NCBI RefSeq assembly: GCF_904846065.1
Contig: NZ_CAJGZV010000001.1
Location: 2,480,001 to 2,544,000 of the forward strand
DNA: 64,000 nt
From: Psychrobacter immobilis
GTDB lineage: Bacteria; Pseudomonadota; Gammaproteobacteria; Pseudomonadales; Moraxellaceae
Reading direction: 5' to 3'
Both the position numbers and the translations under genes were made by a program. Of the stretch, positions 9,215 through 17,830 are shown one piece after another. Positions within the stretch are counted from its first letter, which is position 1; each line of letters opens with the position of its first letter. Below the pieces are notes generated by a model. It did no database searches and was not told the origin of the DNA. It saw only the letters and a list, made by a program, of their open reading frames with translations.

Positions 9215-10264
9215 ATGTCTATTACTTTATTGCCTAACCGCTCTACTCCTTTTTTCAAACGCCCTTTACTGACTGCCATGGTGACCGCTCTGGTTGCTAC
9301 GATCAGTGTGACAGGTTGTAGCTCACCTGAATCTAACGACTCCGAGCCCGCTGACGCTAAGACTGAAAATCAAACAGCAGATCATGCCTCGAATGTCGCT
9401 AATAACGATGCGGTCTCTGTTGAAAAAATCACGGTCGACACGGTAAAAGGTAATGTCGACTTGGCAATGAATCCATCGCCGTTGGTGGTCTATGATATGA
9501 CGTTGATGCAGGATTTGGCCGCGCTTGATGTTGCTGTCGATGGTATGCCAAGCGGTCTAAAATTAGACAATTTACAGTCTAAGACACAGCCTGAACCAAA
9601 AACAGTCGGCACCGTATTTGAGCCAGATCTTGAGGCGTTGAACGCGATGCAGCCGCAAGCTATCTTGGTCGGCTCACGCATGGCAGAAAAATATGATGCG
9701 CTGTCTAGTATTGCGCCAACGCTCGACATGACGATTGATACCGCAAATATCTATGAATCGAGCAAGCAGCGTTTGCATGATTTGGGTGCATTGTTCGGTA
9801 AGAGTGCTCAGGCAGCGAAACTGCAAGGCAATATCGACGGGCTCATTGATGAGACTAAAACATTAACCAAAGATAAAGGTAAAGGCTTAGTGGTCATGGT
9901 CAATGGCAATAAGCTATCTGCCTACGGCGACAAATCCCGCTACGGTTTTATCCATACCGTGCTAGATATTCCGATGGCAGATGACCAAATCGCCGATGCA
10001 CGCCACGGTCAGCCAATCTCGTTTGAATACATACAAAAAACCAATCCAGACTGGTTATTCGTCGTCGATCGCAGTGCCGCCATTGGTGAAGATGGTGCTG
10101 GTGCCAAAGCCGTATTGGACAATCCACTGGTCGCGCAAACCAACGCATGGAGTAACAATCAAGTGGTTTACCTTAGCCCAGACTCATACCTTGCCTTTGG
10201 CGGTTATTATCAATGGATGCAGGATTTGACGACCATTAAAGAGGCTTTTGCTAACGCTAAATAA
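9215..10264 (+). CDS. Siderophore ABC transporter substrate-binding lipoprotein (CeuE/FatB type)
   Basis: 349 residues with a lipoprotein signal ending in VTGC (Cys35), then an acidic linker and a periplasmic binding protein of the class III helical-backbone fold. Family landmarks are PLVVYDMTLMQDLAALDV, the TVGTVFEPDLEALNAMQP segment, the ARHGQPISFEYIQKTNPDWLFVVDR block and the final VVYLSPDSYLAFGGYYQWMQ. This arrangement is that of the CeuE/FatB/VctP group that binds catecholate or mixed siderophores. It is the first gene of an importer with two permeases and an ATPase. The ligand cannot be decided from sequence. A 26-bp hairpin follows the stop and may boost this gene's message relative to the permeases. 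Confidence 0.88.
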   Translation: MSITLLPNRSTPFFKRPLLTAMVTALVATISVTGCSSPESNDSEPADAKTENQTADHASNVANNDAVSVEKITVDTVKGNVDLAMNPSPLVVYDMTLMQDLAALDVAVDGMPSGLKLDNLQSKTQPEPKTVGTVFEPDLEALNAMQPQAILVGSRMAEKYDALSSIAPTLDMTIDTANIYESSKQRLHDLGALFGKSAQAAKLQGNIDGLIDETKTLTKDKGKGLVVMVNGNKLSAYGDKSRYGFIHTVLDIPMADDQIADARHGQPISFEYIQKTNPDWLFVVDRSAAIGEDGAGAKAVLDNPLVAQTNAWSNNQVVYLSPDSYLAFGGYYQWMQDLTTIKEAFANAK

Positions 10265-10328
10265 ATAATGCGTTAAATAAGCAATATGCTACACAAGCAA
10301 CATGTTAAATAAGCGTCATTCGTTTTTA

Positions 10329-10354
10329 GGCAACTGTCATCACTGTCAGTTGCC
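10329..10354 (+). other. Intercistronic hairpin in the siderophore operon
   Basis: GGCAACTG and CAGTTGCC flank a 10-nt loop, with no T tract after it. A hairpin between a binding-protein gene and its permease often stabilises the upstream message. This role is inferred. Confidence 0.5.
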
Positions 10355-10381
10355 AACCCTCACTTTAAGCCAGTAGCTGAT

Positions 10382-11482
10382 ATGCCATTATTTTCCTCTC
10401 GTGCGCAGACCAGCGTTAAAGCCCGCCCTACTTTACCAGCCGCATCAACGAGTTGGCAAAAAAGCGCAAGCCGTGGTCTAAGCTCTAAAAATCGCCGTGC
10501 TTCTATACCACCGTGGGTCATCAACACGGGCAGCCTCATTATTATGGGGCTTTTGGTGTTATTAAGCTTATCAATTGGTGTGGCTGATTTTTCGTGGTCA
10601 GGTATATTTCACAGCCTTATCAACCATAGCGCCAACTCCGACAGCTCACTGCTACTGGTCAGTCGCCTACCGCGTACCATCGCTATTATCTTGACCGGTG
10701 TTTCCATGGCAGTTGCTGGAATAATTATTCAGGTGGTGCTCAAGAACCGCTTCGTTGAGCCATCGATGGTCGGTGCAACTCAAAGCGCCGCACTGGGATT
10801 ACTGGTGGTTAGTCTGCTATTTCCAGCCAGTGCGCTCATTGTCAAAATGGGTGTGGCTACCATCGCCGCGGTATTTGGCATGATGCTGTTTATGCTACTG
10901 ATCTACCGCATTCCGCCGACGGATTTTTTGATGATCCCGCTAATTGGTATCGTCTTCGGTGGCATTATCGAGGCAGTGACGACCTTTATCGCCTATCAAA
11001 CTGAATCGTTACAGATGCTCAGCGTTTGGCAATTTGGTGATTTCTCTGGCGTCTTAGCAGGTCGTTACGAGCTGCTATGGCTGACAGGCGGATTGTGCGT
11101 GCTGGCGTATATCATTGCTGACAAGCTGACCATCGTCGGCTTGGGTGACAATATCGCGCTCAATTTAGGCATCAGCAAACGACAAGTGACGTGGATTGGC
11201 GTTGGCATGGTGGCGATGATGAGTGCGGTTGTCGTTGTAACTGTTGGAATGATTCCTTTTATTGGTTTGGTCGTGCCTAATATCGTCAGCCGATTGATGG
11301 GAGATAAATTGCGCCGTAGCTTACCAGCGGTGGCACTATTGGGCGCTTCGGCAGTGCTATTGTGCGATATTATTGGACGCTCGATACGCTATCCATTTGA
11401 AGTGCCTGTTGCGACGGTTTTTGGGGTCGTTGGTACGGTACTGTTTTTATGGCTGTTATTACGTGCGCCTGCTGAACAATAA
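10382..11482 (+). CDS. FecCD-family siderophore ABC permease, subunit 1
   Basis: 366 residues with a basic N-terminal extension of about 55 residues before the first helix, then 8-10 hydrophobic helices. FecCD signatures are LLLVSRLPRTIAIILTGVSMAVAG, SVWQFGDFSG, ALNLGISKRQ (the region contacting the ATPase) and GMIPFIGLVVPNIVSRLMGDKLRRSLP. This is the CeuB/FatD-like half of the permease. It starts 117 bp after the binding protein. The long N-terminus is unusual, and a later start cannot be excluded because no strong ribosome site is visible. Confidence 0.88.
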   Translation: MPLFSSRAQTSVKARPTLPAASTSWQKSASRGLSSKNRRASIPPWVINTGSLIIMGLLVLLSLSIGVADFSWSGIFHSLINHSANSDSSLLLVSRLPRTIAIILTGVSMAVAGIIIQVVLKNRFVEPSMVGATQSAALGLLVVSLLFPASALIVKMGVATIAAVFGMMLFMLLIYRIPPTDFLMIPLIGIVFGGIIEAVTTFIAYQTESLQMLSVWQFGDFSGVLAGRYELLWLTGGLCVLAYIIADKLTIVGLGDNIALNLGISKRQVTWIGVGMVAMMSAVVVVTVGMIPFIGLVVPNIVSRLMGDKLRRSLPAVALLGASAVLLCDIIGRSIRYPFEVPVATVFGVVGTVLFLWLLLRAPAEQ

Positions 11483-11598
11483 AATAACTCGCCATAAAGT
11501 TCTTTATTCATAACAACTGATCAAACCTCTTTGCCTCTTCTCTCTATTTTATCGTTGTTTTGTCTGATTAGATAAGCCTAGCACTATAGGATTTACGC

Positions 11599-12660
11599 AT
11601 GTTTTCACCGTCTAAGCCTAACACCACAGCCAATAACACTATAGATAACAGTGCTTCAGAAAATAACGACAAAACTACTTTTGGACAAAGTTGTCTTGCG
11701 CGACTCTGGACATTTATAGTCAATCACCCAAAATCCATTGCCGCTATCATATTGCTGATCTCAACCATCCTATTTTTGACAGTCAATGTCAACGGCCATT
11801 GGGACTTTACGCTACCACTGCGAGGTAAAAAGTTACTGGCGTTAATGGTGGTCGGTTATGCGATTGGCGTATCGACCTTATTATTTCAAACCTTGACCCA
11901 CAACCCTATCCTGACGCCATCACTATTGGGCTTTGACTCGCTATACGTTTTATTACAAAGCCTGTTGGTTTTCTTTTTGGGCGCAATAAGTTTTACCAGT
12001 ATCAATCCTCTTGCCAAATTCACCCTTGAAATTGTTTTAATGTTTGGCGCGTCATTATTATTATTTAAGCTGCTGTTTTCAAAAAGCAGTCAGGATCTGA
12101 CGCGACTAATATTGGTCGGCGTGATATTTGGTGTATTGTTTCGCAGCTTATCGGCGCTGATTGCACGGCTAATTAATCCTGATGATTTCGTCGTCGTGCA
12201 ATCTGCCAGTTACGCGCAATTTAATACGGTCAATCCGCAGCTGCTCGGTATCAGCATTGTTATCTGTGCCATTAGCGCACTGTTTATCTGGCGCTGGCGT
12301 TATCAATGTGACGTATTGATGCTTGGCAAATCACAAGCCATTAACCTCGGTATCAATTATCAACACCTAGCGTTTGGACTATTAACGGTCATTGCGGCAT
12401 TGGTCGCCACGGCAACCGCATTGGTCGGTCCAGTGACTTTCTTTGGTCTGTTAGTTTGTGCGCTAACCAATCGTATCGCTCGCCATATGTATCACAGCGA
12501 GCGTCTGATATTGGTCTGTTTGGTGGCGATGATTTGCTTGGTACTCGGTCAGACGATATTTGAGCAACTATTGGGCATGGCAGGGGTACTATCGGTGGTC
12601 ATTGAATTGGCTGGTGGTTTGGTATTCTTAATATTGATTTTTATGACTCAGCGTCGTTAA
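11599..12660 (+). CDS. FecCD-family siderophore ABC permease, subunit 2
   Basis: 353 residues; a polar N-terminus (about 40 residues) and then FecCD-type helices. Motifs include LPLRGKKLLALMVVGYAIGVSTLLFQTLTHNPILTP, LGKSQAINLGINYQ (ATPase-coupling loop) and LVGPVTFFGLLVCALTNRIAR. It corresponds to the CeuC/FatC half that pairs with the preceding permease. It lies 116 bp after subunit 1 and 101 bp before the ATPase. A short perfect hairpin sits in the downstream gap. Confidence 0.88.
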   Translation: MFSPSKPNTTANNTIDNSASENNDKTTFGQSCLARLWTFIVNHPKSIAAIILLISTILFLTVNVNGHWDFTLPLRGKKLLALMVVGYAIGVSTLLFQTLTHNPILTPSLLGFDSLYVLLQSLLVFFLGAISFTSINPLAKFTLEIVLMFGASLLLFKLLFSKSSQDLTRLILVGVIFGVLFRSLSALIARLINPDDFVVVQSASYAQFNTVNPQLLGISIVICAISALFIWRWRYQCDVLMLGKSQAINLGINYQHLAFGLLTVIAALVATATALVGPVTFFGLLVCALTNRIARHMYHSERLILVCLVAMICLVLGQTIFEQLLGMAGVLSVVIELAGGLVFLILIFMTQRR

Positions 12661-12693
12661 GACCGCGATTATTTAGTAACCATTAACCTAGTA

Positions 12694-12711
12694 GCCAATT
12701 ATCTAATTGGC
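12694..12711 (+). other. Short perfect hairpin between permease and ATPase genes
   Basis: GCCAATTA-TC-TAATTGGC, an 8-bp stem with a 2-nt loop. No T tract follows, so it is more likely an mRNA processing or stability element than a terminator. Confidence 0.4.
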
Positions 12712-12761
12712 CATTGATATAGTAATGAAAAATTAGATCCTTTGTAAAAATAAGAACCACT

Positions 12762-13532
12762 ATGATTAAACTTAATAACATCTCGCACCATATTGGCAAA
12801 CAGCAAATTCTTCATAACATTACGTTGTCGTTACCAAGTGCACAAGTGATTGCCCTGATTGGTCCCAATGGTGCCGGTAAATCCACGTTGTTTTCGGTGA
12901 TGGCACGTTTGCAACCGCTACAGTCGGGACAGGTCAGTTTCGCTGTAGATAATGAGGAACGTGATATTGTTAGCTGTCATGCGCGAACCTTGTCCAAAAC
13001 TGTGGCGATGCTTGGACAAGACAACCAAGTACAAGGGCGACTGCGCGTGCATGAGCTGCTGATGTTTGGGCGCTATCCTTATCACCAAGGGCAACCGACG
13101 GCGGACGATCAGCAAAAAGTGCAAGAAATTATCGAACGTTTTGAGCTTGCGCCGTTAGCCGAGCGTTTTTTATCGACACTATCGGGTGGTCAGCGTCAGC
13201 GGGTGTTAATTGCGATGATTGTTTGCCAAGATACGCCGTATTTATTACTCGATGAGCCGCTCAATAATTTGGATATGTATCATGCTGGGCGCTTGATGCG
13301 TGAATTGCGCGAGTTAAGCCATACTCAGCAAAAAACGGTGGTCATCGTGCTGCACGATATCAATCAAGCCGCACAATTTGCCGATATCGTAGTCACTATG
13401 AAAGAGGGTCAGGTAATGGCTGTCGGTCAACCTGCAGAGGTCATCACCCAAGCAACCATGAAGAATCTGTATAACGTCGATGTTACCGTACTCAGTCATC
13501 AAGGTCGCCCAGTGATTGTCGATGCGGTTTAA
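12762..13532 (+). CDS. Siderophore ABC transporter ATP-binding protein
   Basis: 256-residue ABC ATPase of the FepC/CeuD group that powers the two FecCD permeases. Walker A is GPNGAGKST (residues 34-42), the Q-loop is MLGQDNQ, the signature is LSGGQRQRV, Walker B is YLLLDEPLNNLD and the H-loop is VIVLHDINQA. It is the last gene of the importer operon and converges on the PepSY-TM gene with only 25 bp between the stops. Confidence 0.93.
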   Translation: MIKLNNISHHIGKQQILHNITLSLPSAQVIALIGPNGAGKSTLFSVMARLQPLQSGQVSFAVDNEERDIVSCHARTLSKTVAMLGQDNQVQGRLRVHELLMFGRYPYHQGQPTADDQQKVQEIIERFELAPLAERFLSTLSGGQRQRVLIAMIVCQDTPYLLLDEPLNNLDMYHAGRLMRELRELSHTQQKTVVIVLHDINQAAQFADIVVTMKEGQVMAVGQPAEVITQATMKNLYNVDVTVLSHQGRPVIVDAV

Positions 13533-13557
13533 GTACAGCATATCTTATAGTTGCTCT

Positions 13558-14964
13558 TTAATGGCTGGTTTCGCGTAATCGCTTCAAAGAGTTGTCTTTA
13601 ACCGTCAATTTTTGCCTTTGCTTTAACCGACTTTGACGCCCTTTGACCCATAAATACACACCTGTGCCAGATAAGGCCGCCACGGCTAACCCCGTCAATG
13701 CTAAAAATATTTGATACAACAAATGACCTACGCCATGGCTGATATGACCCATGTGTAGCGTTGCCATCCATTGATCAGCTTGATTACCAAATGCGCTCTG
13801 ATAACCAAAATTGACCTTTTCAACTTTGCCAGTCGCCGCATCCACGGTGATAGATGACGCACCGCCTTTTTTACCGATATCTTTATTGGTTTTAAAGCGC
13901 ATTTGCCATTGATTGTCCTCTTCTACCCAACGCACTCCCAATAGCTGCTGGATGCTGACGCCATTTTTTTGCGCGGCGATCTCTGCCTGCCTGCTTAAAT
14001 AAGCAATACTGTTAGCCTTGTCTACCTTATTAGTACTGTTCATATTAGTGCCAATAGTAGTCGCCTTATCACTACTAGATTCCGTATTCATCGCAGGCTT
14101 CTTTTGTTTATCTCCTTTACCTTCTCTACCTTCAAGACCCACCATTGCTTGCATCACAGGCTGATATACCGATTTTAAATTAAAACCGACACTCGACCAC
14201 GCAATGACAAACAGCATCAACCACAGCCATAAGCCAAATGCATGATGCAAGTCATAATTGAGTTTAAAAGCATTGGTTTTACGACGGATTTTCCAAGCAG
14301 GCAGCCAGCGTTTAAAAAATGAAGCGCGGGGTTTACCAGATGATTTTCTCAATGCTGCTTGTTGAGATTTATTGGCACTAACTGCTCTTGGAAAGGTTAA
14401 ATAAAAGCCAATAAAGCAATTGATCGTCCAGATTAAAGACACGATACCCAGTATTAATTTGCCGATATCACCTAGCAATAAATCACGGTGCAACCAGAAT
14501 ACCTTGTACATCGTATTGCGCCATGCCCACGCCTCTTTATCACGCGTACCGATGATTTCACTAGTAAAGGGATCGACATATACCTCTTGAAATGGGGCTT
14601 TAGGAGCATTATCTGCTGCCTGACCTCGCGTTCTATCTACCGAAAAAACCGCTGATTTGTTAGGCTCTACTGACGTTGGCATACTAGAAAATTGATACTG
14701 TGGATAAGCGCTGATAACAGCATCATGCAGTGTGGCGATCGGTAGTGGCAGCTTGTGTTGCGCTTCAATATTTGCCAGCTTGTGATTAAACACATCATCT
14801 AGCTCATCATGAAACGCCAATAGCGTGCCCGTGATACCAGCAATGATCAAAAAAGCTGCCATCGCAAGCCCAGTATAACGATGAATCCATAAACAGCTCT
14901 GACGCAACGTAGGGGGAAATGAAGTCATTAGTATTGGTTTTTTATTCATCGTTTCTTTATTCAT
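13558..14964 (-). CDS. PepSY-associated TM protein (PiuB-like, siderophore-linked)
   Basis: 468 residues with four membrane helices: one at about 30-52 (YTGLAMAAFLIIAGITGTLLAF), then WLHRDLLLGDIGKLILGIVSLIWTINCFIGFYLTF, LHHAFGLWLWLMLFVIAWSSVGF, and a C-terminal helix before the basic tail. PepSY-like periplasmic stretches lie between, with conserved histidines (WIHRYTG, WLHRDLL, LHHAFG, LHMGHISHGVGH) that fit haem or metal binding. Such proteins are found beside TonB receptors and are thought to act as inner-membrane ferric-siderophore reductases. It follows the receptor gene on the same strand, after a terminator-like hairpin. A low-complexity insert (about 285-315, Ser/Thr/Asn-rich) is present. 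Confidence 0.85.
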   Translation of the reverse strand: MNKETMNKKPILMTSFPPTLRQSCLWIHRYTGLAMAAFLIIAGITGTLLAFHDELDDVFNHKLANIEAQHKLPLPIATLHDAVISAYPQYQFSSMPTSVEPNKSAVFSVDRTRGQAADNAPKAPFQEVYVDPFTSEIIGTRDKEAWAWRNTMYKVFWLHRDLLLGDIGKLILGIVSLIWTINCFIGFYLTFPRAVSANKSQQAALRKSSGKPRASFFKRWLPAWKIRRKTNAFKLNYDLHHAFGLWLWLMLFVIAWSSVGFNLKSVYQPVMQAMVGLEGREGKGDKQKKPAMNTESSSDKATTIGTNMNSTNKVDKANSIAYLSRQAEIAAQKNGVSIQQLLGVRWVEEDNQWQMRFKTNKDIGKKGGASSITVDAATGKVEKVNFGYQSAFGNQADQWMATLHMGHISHGVGHLLYQIFLALTGLAVAALSGTGVYLWVKGRQSRLKQRQKLTVKDNSLKRLRETSH

Positions 14965-15032
14965 TGGTTATTTTGATTGGTATTCAAAAAAAGTTGTAAT
15001 TGCTATCACATGCTTCATCATTTACTGACCAT

Positions 15033-15069
15033 AAAAAAGCCAGCTCTCATACAAAGACAGCTAGCTTTT
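15033..15069 (-). terminator. Intrinsic terminator after the TonB-dependent receptor
   Basis: Read on the minus strand, AAAAGC-t-AGCT pairs with AGCT-g-GCTTTT (one mismatch) around a loop and is followed by six T. It should reduce read-through from the receptor into the PepSY-TM gene. Confidence 0.75.
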
Positions 15070-15092
15070 AGATATTACCAATAACAGTTAGA

Positions 15093-17174
15093 TTAGAATT
15101 GATAGGTCAAAGAGGTTTTGATATTACGACCCATCTCAAAATCTGTAGCCGTAGCATTAGCTGGATTTAAGCGCGAACCGTGGCTAGCATAAGTTTCATC
15201 AAACAGGTTATAAACCCCAACTGTGGCTTTCAAGCCATCTACTTGAGCTGGAGAGTAGCTCATAAAGATATCATGGACATCATAGCTCGGTTTCTTAAGC
15301 TCCGTAACGTCACCTCGAAGTATAAAGGTTTGCGTAACAGGGGCTACATAGGTACTGCGCCAGCCAAGCTCAGTGGTATCAGTTGGCTGATACGCTAGAT
15401 TGACCATGTATTTATCACCTGCATCTGATCCTGACCCTGTTTGTGAATAAAAACTATAACCCGTATCTTCACCTTTACTACGCGCATGAGCATAGCTTAA
15501 ACCCATGCTAAAGTTATTCATTTTATAATCAGCGGCCAGCTCAACACCTTTTATTTTATAATCTTCGTCCTTATTGACCGCACCTTGGCAATCATTCCCA
15601 AGGTTTGGTCCACAGCTTAGACCTGAGCGTATAAATTCAATATAGTTTTCGATATTGGTTTCAAAGTATTTACCGCTTAGTTGTAGCGAATCATTAGCCG
15701 TAGTGAGATCACGCAAGGTGGTTACGACACCCACTTCAGCGTTATCACCCTCTTCTGCTTTTAGGTCGTTGTTAACCACTGTGCCAGCACCATCTCGATT
15801 GAAGATAGCTTGGCCTAAATCTGGGCCATTGAACAGCTGAGTATAGCTAGCAAAAACCTGCGTACTCGGCGCAATCTCATAGCTTGCGGCAAGTGCACCG
15901 ACAACATTATCGTAAGTTTTGCCACCAGCAATAAAATCAGGTGCTTCATAGCGGTCATAACGCACGCCTGGCGTTAGGCTAAATTTACCCATTTGCCATT
16001 GGTCTTCTAAATAAACTGAGGTATTTTTAGCACTATCTTCCCCTGATGCGGGCAGTTTTGTTGCACGGTCTTTAGCGGTGTAAAAATCTGACTGTTTTTT
16101 ATAGTGCTCTAATCCTGCGATCAGTTTATGGCGTCCTGACGTTGCATCAATTACACTGGTGTTTTCGATCTTACCACCAGTAGTTTTCACTTTTGCATCC
16201 CAATCATAGCCTGGCGATGTTTTCGGGTCATTATCACGTGAAATTTGGGTCTCGGTTTGATAAATGGTGGTATCAACGTCAACCAGCGAGCTTGCTGGGT
16301 TAAAGTTATAATCAAGCGTATAGGTATCACGCTTTACTTTTTGCGGGATTGGATCATCGCCGAGGCTTGGAAAATCCGGACGGAATGGGAAAGTCCCTTC
16401 TTTATCAGTACGGCTAAAGCTTGCGCCTACATGATGGTCATTACCAACATAGGCGCCGGCTTTTAATAAGAAGCTCTCGCTCTCACTGTCTTCAAACAAC
16501 TCACGGCCTTCACCGTCTTCACCCGAGCTGGTATCACGCTTGCCATAATAAGCCAATAAATCGACATTATCAGATGGTGCGCCAAAAACTGTGGCTGACG
16601 TCAGTAGCTCATCATTATTACTGGCATAACCTGCTTTTAGCTTGGCACCAATCTTTTGACCAGGTTTAAGTAAGTCAGCGGCATCGACCGTTTTAAAAGC
16701 AACCGCGCCGCCAAGTGCATCATTACCGAGCGTGACAGAATTGTTGCCCACTGCCACATCCGCTTGTTTGAGCAAATCAGGATCAATGGTGATATCGCCC
16801 ATATGATAGAACAGCTTGCCTTCTTGGCGCGCGCCATCAATGGTGACTTTTAGGTTGCTGTCTTCAAGACCGCGAATACGAATGCGCTGGTTGACCGATG
16901 ACGTACCGCCTATGGTCACGCCTGGCACCACATTTAAGAAATCGCTTAAATGGCTTGCTTGCTGTGCTGGCGTATAGTCTTCTATGTAAACAGAATCGGT
17001 TTGCACTTTATCACGTACTGAGCTATTGGCTGTCACCGTAATGGTCTGCAACGTGGTGCTTGGCATGTCTTCTGCAGGTGCTGCACTGACTGCTTGTGAC
17101 CATAATACCGCTGCCACGCCCATGGACAATACCGTCATTTGACTAGATAGTTTTGATAACTTTACTTCACGCAT
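15093..17174 (-). CDS. TonB-dependent outer-membrane receptor, iron-siderophore or haem type
   Basis: 693 residues. A signal peptide ends near AVSA-AP. A TonB-box-like LQTITVTA precedes the plug domain (VPGVTIGGTSSVNQRIRIRG, TIDGARQEG, GNDALGGAVAFKTVDAADLL), and a 22-strand-type barrel ends in LTYQF with the terminal Phe needed for insertion. The GLEDSNLKVTIDGARQ and ALGGAVAFKT block resembles the haemoglobin/transferrin/lactoferrin receptor group, while the neighbouring importer is of siderophore type, so the ligand stays open. One cysteine pair (SCGPNLGNDCQ) lies in an external loop. A Fur box sits 156 bp upstream of the start. Confidence 0.9.
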   Translation of the reverse strand: MREVKLSKLSSQMTVLSMGVAAVLWSQAVSAAPAEDMPSTTLQTITVTANSSVRDKVQTDSVYIEDYTPAQQASHLSDFLNVVPGVTIGGTSSVNQRIRIRGLEDSNLKVTIDGARQEGKLFYHMGDITIDPDLLKQADVAVGNNSVTLGNDALGGAVAFKTVDAADLLKPGQKIGAKLKAGYASNNDELLTSATVFGAPSDNVDLLAYYGKRDTSSGEDGEGRELFEDSESESFLLKAGAYVGNDHHVGASFSRTDKEGTFPFRPDFPSLGDDPIPQKVKRDTYTLDYNFNPASSLVDVDTTIYQTETQISRDNDPKTSPGYDWDAKVKTTGGKIENTSVIDATSGRHKLIAGLEHYKKQSDFYTAKDRATKLPASGEDSAKNTSVYLEDQWQMGKFSLTPGVRYDRYEAPDFIAGGKTYDNVVGALAASYEIAPSTQVFASYTQLFNGPDLGQAIFNRDGAGTVVNNDLKAEEGDNAEVGVVTTLRDLTTANDSLQLSGKYFETNIENYIEFIRSGLSCGPNLGNDCQGAVNKDEDYKIKGVELAADYKMNNFSMGLSYAHARSKGEDTGYSFYSQTGSGSDAGDKYMVNLAYQPTDTTELGWRSTYVAPVTQTFILRGDVTELKKPSYDVHDIFMSYSPAQVDGLKATVGVYNLFDETYASHGSRLNPANATATDFEMGRNIKTSLTYQF

Positions 17175-17329
17175 AACACACTCACCTTATTGACTATCAC
17201 AAATTAGAATTTTTAAGAGCTATTTACTGTTGAGCACAGCTTGTGGCAGTTGCACCGCTTATTGTTGAAAACCATTTTTTAGACGATTGGAGTCTTGACA
17301 AAGCCAAAGTCTTTCATACGAATAACAAT

Positions 17330-17348
17330 GTTAATGATAATTGTTAGC
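17330..17348. promoter_or_regulatory. Fur box upstream of the TonB-dependent receptor
   Basis: GTTAATGATAATTGTTAGC matches the 19-bp Fur consensus GATAATGATAATCATTATC at 15 positions and lies 156 bp before the receptor start. Iron repression is inferred. Confidence 0.75.
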
Positions 17349-17611
17349 ATTTAAATAATGAGAGGCATAATAACGAAGTATTAACAATTTGGCAATAATT
17401 AATGCGAGAAATTTAATATTAAAAAATAGCGCTAAATCTAGCTGGCTTATTCCGTTTTGTTGCTTACTGTTTTTAGACGAGTAGAAATAGCCAGCAAACC
17501 AAATCCACTGCTCTATGTTCGTCTAATAGACTGTTATTATTTCAGAAATAAAGCCATCAACATGAAAAAAAACGTTGCAATAGCCAACCCTTTCACTATA
17601 CCCTTAGATAG

Positions 17612-17627
17612 TTGACCAATTAGTCAG
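17612..17627. promoter_or_regulatory. RutR-type operator upstream of the purine permease
   Basis: TTGACCA-AT-TAGTCAG, an imperfect copy of the RutR consensus TTGACCANNTGGTCAA. The flanks (TAG before, GTTTAA after) are shared with the second site at 20177, which points to one regulator controlling both transcripts. Confidence 0.75.
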
Positions 17628-17830
17628 GTTTAAACCTACGACTATTAGTCATATTGATAAATAATAGCTAGCTGCTGATATTTATTAGCACAAGGATAAG
17701 TGCGACTCTTTGTAAGACAACTAAGCAATATGAAGATAAACGGTGTGTCGATATCCATCTCTAAACTCATCACAATGCTTAGCTCTCTCCACAGAGCTTG
17801 GACTAAAAGTCACTTTAGGAGGAAGCCAAG

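Larger units (their letters stand above)
17175..17830. other. Divergent spacer between iron receptor and purine permease
   Basis: 656 bp, AT-rich. It contains the Fur box for the receptor (17330-17348) and a RutR-type operator for the permease (17612-17627), and otherwise nothing I can identify. The permease start is 204 bp beyond its operator, leaving room for a leader. Confidence 0.6.
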
